Source: Solanum dulcamara
Taxonomy: Eukaryota; Streptophyta; Magnoliopsida; Solanales; Solanaceae
NCBI RefSeq assembly: GCF_947179165.1
Contig: NC_077242.1
Location: forward strand, 41,176,097-41,240,096
DNA: 64,000 nucleotides
Direction of reading: 5' to 3'
In this document: positions 33,603 to 45,308 of the stretch, piece after piece
Position numbering within the stretch: position 1 is the first letter of the stretch
Layout of the letters: each line of letters begins with the position of its first letter
Position numbers and translations under genes: made by a program
Notes under the pieces: generated by a model
What the model was told of the DNA's origin: nothing
The model's database searches: none
What the model saw: the letters and a program-made list of their open reading frames with translations, nothing else

Positions 33603-36600
33603 TGTTACACCCCCAAAAAAATATTATTTTACTATGGCTATAGATGGCTTAACCGTGAGCTGAGGTGGAGCCTACATAATGGAATTTTTATAAAAATAAC
33701 ATATGATAAGTTATATGGATAATGTATGTAAAGTTAAGCACAACTCAAGGAGGACCCTTAAGCCAAATCCAAGTATAAGCCCTCCAAAAAGAAGTTTTTA
33801 AGTTACGTTTTCGACCGATCTAACTTGGGGAGACCATAAAACCCATATGGTTTGGGCATTTGGAAAAACCTATAAAATGAAATTTGTAGATAATTGGATT
33901 ATCTTTTCAACCATGTATCGTGGGAATTTGTTTGATATCAGGATCAAAATATATGACTATTTTACTGAACAAAGGTGTCGGCTGCAAATAGAGAGCTTGA
34001 CAAGTGGTGGTCACGTGGCAGGATCACTCCACCACTCTTTATCACTATAAGTAGGCTCAAAATGGGTCATAAATAGCATGTTAATTTTTATATTCCATAT
34101 TTTCATACATCGAGTCATTCGCAAGAGAATCGACTCAAGTTAAAGACGGGAACCTTTGCAGACACGATGTAGAAGTCTTTAATTCCCAATTCTAATTAGA
34201 ATATATTTTGGAGACTAGGAATTCATTTAATTGGGATTAAATGACTAGGTAAAAAAAATTAGTGATTGATTAAAATAATTAACCTAGGTACTTGTGTGGT
34301 CCCCTCCTAAACTAGTTAATTTATAAAAGATGGATAGATTTTAGTTAATTAGTAAAGTAGTTGAGGATATGTAGAGGATGTCACGTGGAAGCTATGGGCT
34401 GATTATTGAAAGCATTAAGACAACACTTAAAGGCTCAAATCTGAAAATACACTTCATTCCCTTCTTTTTGACCAAATTAACTTAGAGAGAGAAGTGAGAA
34501 ATTTAGAGAGGGAGACTCTCGGCCAAGAGAAGGTTTGAGGGAGAAATTAAAGGATCATGTGTGGTTATTCTTCATGTGGATGGCAGCAAGGATGAGGTAT
34601 TAGGGCTTCAAAAACATTGTTGAGCAAGTCCTAAAGCTTCTAAGCAAATTGGATCATTATATTCTGAGGTAAGATTCCATCTTTTTTTCCTCATCTTAGA
34701 GGCAATTTAACTTTTATAAGTTGATGAATGTATGAAACTATGGGTGTTGATGTTGAGGTATTGTTGAGCCGTGTTGGGTGCTGTTTTAGTGTGAAAATGA
34801 TGAATTGATTTTAAGTAGTATTTTGGTTGTTATTATCATGAATTATGTGATGAGAATAAAAGAATTAAATGGTTAAAGTTGAGGTTGAATTTGTGTTGAG
34901 GGTTGTTGTAGAACTTGTGGTGATATTAACATGGTTTTCTTGCATATTAATGAATGATGTTTTGGTCATGTATGGATGTTACTATGTCCCACAAAAATTA
35001 ATGAAAAGATATGTATGAAATAAGGTGTAAAATCGTATGTAGTTTCCTTGGTGTGTTCACTAGTAATCTCAAGGTTTTGAGCCTTTTTATATTGTGAGTT
35101 AGGGGCTATTTTGATCGGTTATTATTGTTTTTGTTGATATTGGAAGATTAATGATAATTAAGGTTTTATGTTACATTATATGTTGGTTGGGTTGTTTTAG
35201 GATTGTTTCAATAAAACGACAAGACTATGGATCTTTAAGGATAAGTGAAAGATGTAGTAGTTGTATGTGGATTGGAATTGTTGTTGAGTGTTATGAATGT
35301 GGGCTGCCTTAACTAACCAATATTTTTATAATGAAGATATTAACTTGTATTAAATGGAATTGGAAGCAAGAAAACCCCATGATTAGTTTTGGTATTAAAA
35401 TGGACAGATTTGGAGTTGTTTAAATAAGATTGGGTTGATTGTCGTTGTTGCTATTATTATCATGAATTATGTATTAAAAGTGAAGGGATTGTATATGTTA
35501 ATGTTTGGGACATATTAGGTCTGTTCTAAACTAAAAACAATGGATGAACATCGATTAATGTGGTGGTTGTTATTGTTGCTTATTACAAAACAAAAATGGA
35601 AGTATACGATATGTCAAGTTGAAGATTTAATTAATTTAAGAGTGGCTTATAGTGTGTGGCGGTGTGTGTTAAGTGGAAGTTATGATTATGCATTTTATGG
35701 TTGATCGTTGGGATGATATAGATCTTTTTATTAAGGTGTGATGGCTGCGAGTTATTAGAAGTAATTTGATGGCATTGTAGTCGTTAGGTTGGTAATAAAC
35801 GGAAGTTAAATGTTAGGCGGGTTGTTTGGAGCATTTTTGAATATCGCCTTGGATTGTCTTGACATGGCATTTGAATGTGTGATTATTAATGTTTCTTGGT
35901 GATTGTATAGCTGATTTGGAAGTGGGGAAAGTGACAAGTGTAAGGGAGTTGTTACCTAGACTTTTGTTTGGCAAACCCGTTTTTGGGATGGGACTGCTGT
36001 TAGTAAATTTAGCATAACTCCTTGTATAAAGCTCCATTTTAATTGATTAAAGATATTTTGGAAAGCTATTTCATAGAGCTAAAACTTTAATTTAGGATCT
36101 AAAACCTAGTTTTGATTTTATATACTCAAAAAATGCTGATGAATTTCAATGGAGGTGTTGTCCAAATTTTCAGAAATAACCTATTAACGATAGAGTACGT
36201 TTTATGCATTTCCATAGCTTAACCGTAGTGCTTAATGTTTTAATTTAGGTTGAGACAATATTGGGAAGTATATACGTATTGTGTGCAAGTAAACGCTTAA
36301 GGTATGTAAAGCTAATCTTTCTTTCTTTTGGCATGATTTATATGAAATAAACGGACGACGAAGGTATAAATTCCAAAGAAGCTCCTATTCTTAGAGACAC
36401 TAGGATGGCTAATGTTCGTAAGTTCCTAGAAATTATATTATTATGTTTTGATACATGAGTTTGATTCCAGCCATCCTAGTTTGGTATAACTCATCCTTTG
36501 ATATAATTCATGCTGGGTATAATTCATAATGGCAATCGAAGGTTACCTGAAATAACTATTGTCTTGATTTTTAAATAATAGTTATTTCAATTATTCAATT

Positions 36601-37674
36601 GATCCCCATATTATGTTTCAAAATATGGAAAATGATTTCTGAAAGATTATTTTGACACAGATTATCGTGACATCTGAAAAGAGTGCACTATTATTATAGT
36701 CCAATTTCTTTTATATGACTTTTCATCAGAATTATGCTATTGAGTCTCTATAAATATTTTATATTTTAAATTGCATTTAGTTTCTCACTACTCTACTCCT
36801 GCATACTGTAACCATTCTTTCACTAAGCCTAGGCCAGGATATGTTATCAAGCGTAATTCTATGCATTGTTCATCGTACCCTGACGTGAGGGGGCAGGTAC
36901 ACTATGTACATGGGTTTGTGGAGTTATATTATGCCATGTACACATTTCCTGATTTCTAATGATATGATATGATATGATATGATATGATCTATTACGAAGA
37001 CATTCCCTACTCTGGAGTTATGATGTGTTGTGGCGCTAGTATTGGGGTGTGACCACATTTTATTCACCGAGTTCTATAAAATGGGGCCGGATATGGCATA
37101 TGACTTTGCATATATGATTTGTGATTATGATAATCATTTTTATATTCTAGACATTTAGTTCATTTTCTGCACATACTATTCAGATTATGGTTTTATTTAT
37201 TACAGTTCATGCTTTACATATTCGGTATATTTTTCGTACTGACCCCTTTTCTTCGGGGGCTGCGTTACATGCCCACAGGTACCAAAGTTTGTTTCACTGA
37301 TCCACCTGCTTAGGACATCCACCTTGCTGTTGACAGTGCTCCTTTGTCCAGGGCCCATATTTTGGTATTGACTTCCCTGTTGTGTACATGTATCTGTTGT
37401 TCAGGAGTACGACGGGGCCCTGTCTCGGCATATGATTATGTTATCGTTCTGTAGAGGTCTGTAGATGTTTGTTGTGGGTTATGTATATGATCTAGGTTTT
37501 GTATTCCGTGAAGACTGTAGCGGCGTCCGTGTGCTACATCTGTTTTTATTTATTCTAGCAATCTTATTTGATATCTATATTTGTTTTTTCTGTTAAAATA
37601 CTAATTGTGACTAAGGGTATATATGGGTGTCCAATTCAAGCACGAGTCACGGCCTATGGGGTTGGTTTGTGACA
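33603..37674 (+). mobile_element. Solo LTR K (4072 bp)
   Basis: TGTTACACCCCC...GGTTTGTGACA. Flanked by ATGTT (33598-33602) and GTGTT (37675-37679), a 4 of 5 match. Removing it rejoins B's RNase H (LRYMF then IQKDLNLRKTRWLELLKDYD). It has no internal domain. From about 34088 it aligns with J; the first 485 bases are absent from J. It carries AGGTATGTAAAGCT (36300-36313), decayed GAGTCC/GGGCCGG words (36820-37100), the GTAC dyad and TGACCCC hairpin (37224-37278), and a (GATAT)5 run (36961-36985). No gene seen. Confidence 0.84.
36961..36985. repeat. (GATAT)5 microsatellite
   Basis: Five perfect GATAT units inside solo LTR K. No function inferred. Confidence 0.9.
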
Positions 37675-38286
37675 GTGTTCATCCAAAAGGACCTTAATCT
37701 AAGGAAAACGAGGTGGCTAGAACTCCTTAAGGACTATGACATAAGTGTGCACTATCATCCGGGTGAAGCCAATGTGCTAGCCGATGAACTTAGTGGAGTG
37801 TTTATGGTGAGTGTGGCCTGTGTTGATGAAGGGAAGAGGGAGTTAGTAAAAGATGTTCACCGGTTGGCTAGATTAGGGGTGAAGTTGTGTGGTACCGATG
37901 ATGGTGGTATGGTTGTTCAAAATGGATCTGAATCATCTTTGGTGGTGGACGTTAAGCCAAAGCAAGATCTTGACCCGATGTTTATTGAGTTAAAGAAGTT
38001 GGTGAAGGAAAAGAAGATAGAGTTCTTTTCCCAAGGGGGAGATGGGGTGCTATACTACCAAGGTCGGCTATGTGTTTCGAATATGGATGGTCTACAAAGT
38101 TTGATCTTGATAAAGGCTCATAACTCTACATACTTCCTTCATCCCGGTTCAACGAAAATATATCGAGACTTAAAAGAGTTCTATTGGTGGGGTGGCATAA
38201 AGAAGGATTTATCAAGGTTCATGTCCAAATTGCCAACAAGTGAAGGCCGAACATCAAAGGCCGGGTGTCCTAGCCCAAGTTATTAA
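37675..38286 (+). pseudogene. Chromovirus B RNase H end and integrase H2C2
   Basis: A single open frame: RNase H tail IQKDLNLRKTRWLELLKDYD and HYHPGEANVLADELS, a linker (VHRLARLGVKL), then the zinc-binding start AHNSTYFLHPGSTKIYRDL. Near 38225 a frameshift moves the second half of the H2C2 domain, CPNCQQVKAEHQ, into the next frame, which continues to the core. Confidence 0.82.
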
Positions 38287-39370
38287 AATCCCTACTTGGA
38301 AGTGGAAAGATGTGAAAATGGATTTTGTAGTGGGTTTGCCTCATACCCAGATGCGTCATAATTCAATTTGGGTAATTATTGATAGAATGACTAAGTCGGC
38401 TCACTTCTTACCGATTAAGACTTCCTACAGTGCCGAAGACTATGCCAAATTATATATTCGGGAGTTGGTGAGGTTGCATGGTATGCCATTATCCATTATT
38501 TTGGATCGTGGCTCCCAATTCATTTCTTACTTTTGGAAATCATTTCAAAAGGGTCTCGGTACTAAGGTAAAATTGAGCACTGCATTCCATCCTCAAACTG
38601 ATGGGCAAGCTGAAAGGACTATTCAAACACTAGAGGATATGTTAAGGTATTGTGTGTTGAAGTTTAAAGGAAATTGGGATGATCATCTACCGCTCATCAA
38701 ATTTACCTATAATAATATTTACCACTCAAGTATTGAGATGGCGTCGTTTGAGGCTTTGTATGGGAGACGATGTAGATCCTCGATTGGTTGGTTCGAAGTA
38801 GGTGAGATAAACTTGTTAGGCCCCGATTTGGTTCTTGATGCTTTAGAGAAGATGAAGATCATTAGAGAAAGGTTGAAAATGGCTCAAAGTCGTCAAAAGT
38901 CCTATTCCGACACTAGAAGAAGGGATCTTGAGTTTAATGTGGATGATTGGGTGTATCTGAATGTTTCACCCATGAAGGATGTGGTTCGGTTCGGTAAGAA
39001 AGGGAAATTGAGCCCTAGGTATGTAAGGCCTTATAGAATTGTGAGACGTGTTGGCAAGATTACATATAAGTTGGAGTTGCCATTGGAAATGGCCATGGTT
39101 CATCCAGTGTTCCATGTGTCTTTGATGAGAAAATGTGTGGGTGATCCTTGTTCCATTATTCCTTTGGGAGTAGTGAATGTTGAAGAAACCTTGACTAATG
39201 AAGAAGTCCCGGTGGAAATTTTGGACCGGCAAGTTAAGAAAATGAGGAACAAAGAAGTTGCATCTGTTAAAGTCCTTTGGAGGAATCAACAAGTAGAAAG
39301 TGATACATGGTAAGCAAAAGCGGATATGATTAAGCGATACCCTCACCTTTTTCCCTCGACTCAAGCCTAA
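38240..39370 (+). CDS. Chromovirus B integrase core and chromodomain (357 open codons)
   Basis: The best-preserved pol segment of the window. All three catalytic acidic residues are in place: D in VIIDRMTKSAHF, D in IILDRGSQFIS and E in QTDGQAERTIQTLEDML. Then FTYNNIYHSSIEMASFEALY, GRRCRSSIGWFEVGEI and the GPY/F-like KLSPRYVRPYRIVRRVGKI (Gly replaced by Arg). The chromodomain has VEILDRQVKKMRNKEVASVK and VLWRNQQVESDTW. An in-frame TAA at 39311-39313 precedes the last 19 codons (ending RYPHLFPSTQA, stop 39368-39370). It is part of a polyprotein broken upstream, so not functional alone. The 156-codon minus-strand frame over its end is antisense. Confidence 0.84.
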
Positions 39371-39573
39371 GGTATTAAGTTGTCCTTTCTCAATTACTTG
39401 AAATTCTTGCATTCCAACTTTTCTTGTCATATGCATGCAAAATTATGAAATATGTTTCGAACGATGTTTTAAATTACACTATCGCATCAATGATGAGTTG
39501 TTGATTTACACTATACTCTACTCAAGCTAATTTTTATCTCATTTGAGGACGAATGTTCCCAAGGGTGAGAAAA
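39371..39573 (+). other. Chromovirus B 3' spacer and polypurine tract
   Basis: Noncoding; ends CCCAAGGGTGAGAAAA directly before the LTR, a degraded form of the A tract AAGGGGGAGATAT. Confidence 0.7.
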
Positions 39574-41879
39574 TGCAATACCCCCTGAAAACGTTGTATA
39601 TGGTGTTCCAATTCTCGATGAAAATGATATTTCTTTTATATTTGCACATAACTTTTTATAGAATGGTCCAAATTAGGTGATTCAAATTTTTAAATAACCC
39701 CAACATCATTACCTACAACGTTCATGAAGACCATAGCTTAATATTCGAAGGCTAAGTAGGTCAAATAAATTAATCTTTGCAAGATCTGGTGTTAAGATGA
39801 AATGGAGTAATTGTAGAAGAAAAATAATATTGCACTATAAGTTGCTTCAAATCAGTTGATTCTTACATGACATGAAAGAAGATTTCTAGAGCTACAACTC
39901 ATGTGAAGACATCAAATCCCAATTATGAAGTATTTCGTGAAAAGAAGATTTATCTCACCAACCATAGAAGATATAGATTCATTTGACATCACCCATGACA
40001 TCAATAGTCCTTCATTTGACATCACCCATGGTATCACAATCCTCTATTAAATTTTTAGATTTTTCTTTATAATTATTTTAATTATTGGTAGGTCCTTCCT
40101 TCACAACTATAATTACCCACCTTAATTCATTATTTTGTTCATCAAGCTTTCTCAAGCAACTCTTCTCTCTATACACTTCTTTACTCATTCTCAAAATATA
40201 GTTTTAGTTCTTAGTAGTGTAGAAATACTATTCTGATGATTCATAAACTCCTGGTAGTACACAAAACGCTCCGACGAGGAGAAAATGTTAGGGTTTAAGA
40301 GTGTTAATTAAGTCCTTCGATTCTGAGTAACGCTTCGAATTTCATGTATATAAGGCTTCAATGAGAGTATTCCTTCCACTCTCATGCCTAAAGTATTTTG
40401 ATTATATGATAAATCATGTCTATTTTCTTTAATCTTTATTCTAAGGTATGTGCATATTTATCCATGGATTCTTCCACCTATGTAGTTCAAAACTCTTTCA
40501 ACTAAATCTCTTGATTTCAAGTAAGATTTTCTTATGGGTAATTCTTATTTCTACTTAATAGCATAAATCATGGTTAAACTAATAATTATTGATCTATTTT
40601 GATGCAAAATAATTTTATATGTATGAATTGATGGGTTGCAAGTAATTTCTCTATTTATCTCTTTAAAGGTTCTTGAAATTAATGGTGGGTTGTTTAAAGA
40701 GTAATTTTTAATTAATGGATTTCAAATTACTTATGCATAATTTCATTTACATACATGTTTGAAAGTTGAAGTGATTTTAACCCAACTAGTTTTACTATAT
40801 TTTCAATGAAGTTTGACTTGAAAGCTTTGACTCCAAATAAATCTTCATGAAAGTAATATCTATGATCAAAAGGTAGTCTTATAAAATAAAAGAATGATGA
40901 AACGCTATGGATGATGGATTTTTTATGCTATAAGGACAATTCTTGCATATTTGAATCACCATAGGTTTTAATGAGCTATTCAACCGAATGTGATGTTTTG
41001 AATTCTCAACCTATATGCTATAACTATTTTGAAGTATTAAACTATTCGGTGGGATTGACTTAGCACTGAATGGGGCATTGAGGTGGGATTCGTTAAGGGA
41101 TTCCTAGTAGCAACCCCTTGTCTCATTAACTATGTGCCAACATAGAATCCCTTGTAGGCTTAGGCTAATGGATCCATGAAAGTCCTTAAAGTCAAGGTTG
41201 AATAAATGAACAAAGTGGATGGAGTTCTACCCAGCAAGTAGTCTCCCCTGTCAATGTAGGGGGTTATGTTGGATTCTATGTAATAGCGCGCATGGTCTTA
41301 AATGTCAGTTATGGTCATCTTCCCACAAAATGAGTGTTTTAAAGGACATCTATATGATTGATTATACATGCATTGCATTATGTTTCATATTACATAAATG
41401 TGTTAATGTTTTCTCAATGTTCAGTCATGCCTACATACTTAGTACATTCAAAGTACTAACGCATACACTTTTGCCTACATGATATTACCATGTAGGGACC
41501 GGTGCTCCTCCTTGTTCTCCTCTACGTGGCTAGTTGAGATTTTATTTGATGACTAATTTTGGTGAGTTCCCATGTTCCAGAAACAATACTCCTTTATCTT
41601 TTAAGCTTATGATATGTTGAGATCTTTAGACACTTACTATCGTAATTTCTTTCTATTATGATTGATGGTGAGCTAGGGACTTGTCTTAGCCCCTTAAATC
41701 TAAAAGCTAGAGGTATTGTTGGACATATGTAAGTTGAAGATTTATTATTATGATTTCCTCTTGTTTATTTATTTTCATTACCTATGAAAGGCTACAAGAA
41801 TGCTAAGAAGCTTGTTTGAGGTACTTTCGGGTTCCTCATTCGCCATGTCACATCTAGGCCCTGGGCTTGGTTCATGACA
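39574..41879 (+). repeat. Chromovirus B 3' LTR
   Basis: 2306 bp, TGCAATACCCCC...TTCATGACA. Aligns with both LTRs of A and keeps the 426-bp block lost from the A 3' LTR. A donor-like AAGGTATGTG lies near 40443, the GTAC dyad AGTACATTCAAAGTACT at 41441-41457. No gene seen. There is no 5' partner in the window. Confidence 0.88.
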
Positions 41880-42754
41880 GAATTGAAGTTACAACGACCT
41901 CCACAGAGTCCCCATGCAAAGTCCTAACACTTCCCAGCGACAACAATCAAAAATTACCAAGAAATGAGCTCAGCATTCCAAAAATCCAACTTGAAATAAT
42001 GGGGAAGAAGATCCCTAAATGGTCTATAATTAGTTGCAAGTGCTCAAAATCGGCTGGCCTCAAACAGGCGGCCTCCGCTTAAGCGGAGCCATAGTCGCTA
42101 AAATGGTGGCCGCTTAAGCCAGCCAAGACAACTGAATGGCAGGTCCATAGTAGGCCAGGCCCACTAAAGTAGAGCCCTATCCGCTAAAGCAGTGCCCTCT
42201 TAAGTAATACTGGGGCCGCTTAAGCGGTTGCACCAGTATGAGGCACCAAAAAATTTAGCTAAGTCCTAATGGACTCCGCTAGGTGCTCCAGATTGGTTTG
42301 GAACATAGTGCACGTAAATGATATATGCTACCCCATCAAATTTGGTGTTCTAAACTCAATAGAGCAGTTAAAACTTCCAACCAAGGTCTTCTCAACAAAA
42401 AGTAGGTCCCAGACCCAAACTCTATTTTTAGCTAATTTTTATAAAGGGGCTTGGGATTTCATCGAAATATTTGGGATCAGAATGAAAGATTCTTCTAGAC
42501 CAAACTCAACATTCTGAAGCTAACAGAACCATCAAAATGTATTTTGAGGTCGTTTACTTGAAGTTTTGATAAGTCAACTATTTAAGTTTTAAAAGATCTA
42601 AAATACAAAAACTTGCATAAAAACCAAATAAATGACCAGAAGACCGAACTGTCAGTGTTAGCAATTCATAAATGACTTGAGCTCGCTACAAGAAAGCTGC
42701 TCTAAGAGACAAAAAGAATACATCAAAGAGAAAATGATATAGAGGGTCATTGCA
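41880..42754 (-). repeat. Gypsy element H: truncated LTR
   Basis: On the minus strand it starts TGCAATGACCCTC at 42754 and is cut at 41880 by the B LTR. It aligns in reverse with LTR I (47704 onward), for example over 42269-42500 versus 48110-48350. Bases 42073-42227 carry repeats of the palindrome CCGCTTAAGCGG. No gene seen. Confidence 0.75.
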
Positions 42755-44510
42755 ACATCTACTACTAAAAAGGACTTTTGCCTACAAAAGTAAGGGTCAA
42801 AAAGTACCTAAGGTCTTAAATAAGACAGGGAACTACTCACGCATCTCCTGATTTGTCTCTCAGGTAGCCTCCTAGACTAGACTATGCCTCCAATGGACCT
42901 AAACAACATGAATGTCTCTAGATCCTAACTGTTTGACATCTCTAGCCAAATAGAAACTACTCTTCCACAAAGTTCAAGCAGTCATCCAACTCAACTGACT
43001 CATGACTAAGCATGTGAGACTCATCAGGAACATACTGGCAAAGCATAGAGACGTGGAAAACCTGATGAACAACTAAAAATGTTGGAGGTAGGGCCAACTC
43101 ATAAGAGATATCACCAATGGTCCTCCAATTCTTAAATAGCCCAATATCCCTGGGGTTAAGCTTTTCCTGCCTCCAAAATCTCATTACGCCCTTCATGGGT
43201 GTCACTTGGAGGAATACTCGATCACCAACTTCAAAACTCAAAGGTCGATGCCTATGATCCACATAGCTCTTATGCCTACTTTGAGCTGCTCTAAGTCTGT
43301 CCTATATCACCTGACTCTATCCAAAGCCTCCTGAAGAAAGTCTATACCATGTGGCCTAGGCTCTGAAGACTAAAACCAACCAATTAGAGAGAAAATATCT
43401 TCCACATATGGCCTTGAACGGGGTCATCTGAATACTAAATTGGTAGTTTTTGTAAACAAACTCTCCCAAAGCCAAATATTGGTCCCACTGACCTCTAAAA
43501 TCTAAAACATAAGTACGCGGCATATCTCCAGCAACTGAATAGTATGCTCTAACTGCCCATCAATCTACGGGTGGAAATTTATGCCAAGATCAACACAAGT
43601 ACCCAACTCTTCCTAAAAGGTCCTCTAAAAGCTAGAAGTGAATTGTGAACCCGTATCTAACATGATAGACAAAAGCATCCCATAAAGAAGAACCATCTCT
43701 CGAATATAGATACGATCTAACCTCTTAACACTGAAAGAAGTCTAAATGGGAAGGAATTATGCTGACTTGGTCAATCGAGCCACGATAACCCAAATGATGC
43801 CAACACCTCCAAGAATCTAATGCAATCCCATAATAAAGTCCATGATGATATGCTCCCACTTTTACTCTAAAATAGGTATTATCTGAAGCTCCCCACTAAG
43901 CCTCAAGTGCTCGTCCTTGACGTGCTGGCAACACAAGAAAAAGGACACATAGTCCACGATATCTCATCTCATGCCATTCCACTAGTAGTGTTGTCTCATA
44001 TCATAATACATTTTTTTTGTGCCCAGGTGGATATAATATCTGGAATCATGAGCCTCATGAAGGATCAACTAAATCAAACTCCTAATTCTCAATTCACAGA
44101 TACGACCATCAAACTTCAAAACTTTATCAGAATCTAAGGTAGCCTGCCCAACATCATCTCAAAGAACCTGCTCTCGGAGAGCTACCAAGGCTTCATCCTC
44201 AAACTGACGACCACGTATCCAATCCAAAAAAGATGATTGCATTCCAACATAGGAGAAAACTCACCTAAAATCTAAAATATACAATTCAATCATCCTATTG
44301 GATAAAAGACTGAATATCTAAAGCCAAAGGCCGCTCCAAAATAGAAAGGAATGATAGGATCCCCATACTCACCACTTTCTTACTCAAGGCATCCACTACT
44401 ACATTCATCTTGAAAAATGGTAGAAAATAGAGAGGTCATAGTCCTTCAGGAGCTTGATCCACCTCCACTTCCTCGAGATGAGGTCTTTCTAGCTCATAAT
44501 GTACTGTAGA
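42755..44510 (-). pseudogene. Gypsy element H: RNase H end, integrase and C-terminal domain
   Basis: On the minus strand: WRWIKLLKDYDLSIFYH (RNase H end, near 44450), H2C2 and core remnants (44110-43270), then an open block (43262-42957) reading LSFEVGDRVFLQVTPMKGVM and LALPPTFLVVHQVFHVSMLC, and a broken chromodomain-like end to about 42840. The wording differs from A-E, so this is another chromovirus lineage. It has many stops. Its RNase H breaks off where the hAT begins, at about 44511. Confidence 0.72.
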
Positions 44511-44532
44511 CTAGGAGTGATAAGGGGAACGA

Positions 44533-44645
44533 GATGGGCCAGACTGTCCCAGTACTGGCTCGCATCCTGGACCATCAGAACCAATATCGGGGTTGAAATG
44601 GGATAGGGGAATAGATATAGGGGATGCGGGATGGGATGGGACCTT
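44533..44645. repeat. GGGATGGG subterminal repeats of the hAT relic
   Basis: GAGATGGGC, GAAATGGGATAGGGG, GATGCGGGATGGGATGGGAC and related words recur within 110 bases of the presumed terminus. In hAT elements subterminal repeats bind the transposase; that role here is inferred. Confidence 0.55.
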
Positions 44646-45308
44646 AAACTGTGCTGGTTGTCTCGATCCGACTGAACTAATCGATCCCCAATTATTATTT
44701 TTTTAAATATAGATGTTGGGAACCATTGGCCAACGGCTAGTAGGCCCCTCCAATAACTATTTCAGCCATTTAAAACCTCCCCTCCTACCCTTTGAACTTT
44801 ATTTTAACCCCAAGTTTCTTAAAATATATTTTAGTCCACTTTTACATTATAAATACCCCTTTATTTCTCACTATTTCTTATAAATTCTCTACTCTCTCAT
44901 CGATATTCTATCATTTTACTAATCTACTCTCAATTCTCAATAAATATCAAAATATTTTTAATTTAATTTATAGTTATATTGTTGCTATCAAGTAATCAAG
45001 TTACAACAATATTTTTGGAGCAAGTTTCAAGTTTTGGTTATAACTGTCTTCTATTATGCAAATGTTTGGTACATTCGTTCCAGCTCTTAATTTATTTAAT
45101 TTTCATAATTATTTTTGTGTTATTATTATTTATATATTACATTTTACATATTTTGTTAAAATATAGATTCTAGTAAAAAAGGTTCCGGTAAGAAAAAAAT
45201 AACAAATATTGTCGTTAATATATAAAATATTTCTAAACCTAGTAGTACAAAAAAAGTAAAGGTAAAACTGGTAGTTCTTCTAGATCAATGCCTTGAATTA
45301 AATTTAAT

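Larger units (their letters stand above)
27771..41879 (+). mobile_element. Chromovirus B: 5'-truncated gypsy element carrying solo LTRs L and K
   Basis: Same family as A (similar gag, pol and LTR). B starts inside gag (PNPPHHEEGVTHADF) and runs through protease, RT, RNase H (split at 30434 by L and at 33602 by K), integrase, chromodomain (stop at 39368-39370), polypurine tract and a full 3' LTR (39574-41879). Its 5' LTR, primer site and gag start are missing at the junction with E2. Subtracting L and K leaves about 6.9 kb. Confidence 0.85.

Noticed and set aside
36961..36985. (GATAT)5 as a satellite or functional repeat
   Set aside because: A short microsatellite inside one solo LTR, absent at the same place in J.
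44511..44530. Attempt to pair the hAT 5' end with a 3' terminal inverted repeat and 8-bp duplication
   Set aside because: No reverse copy of the end and no matching 8-mer was found before LTR I, so the 3' end is taken as lost.
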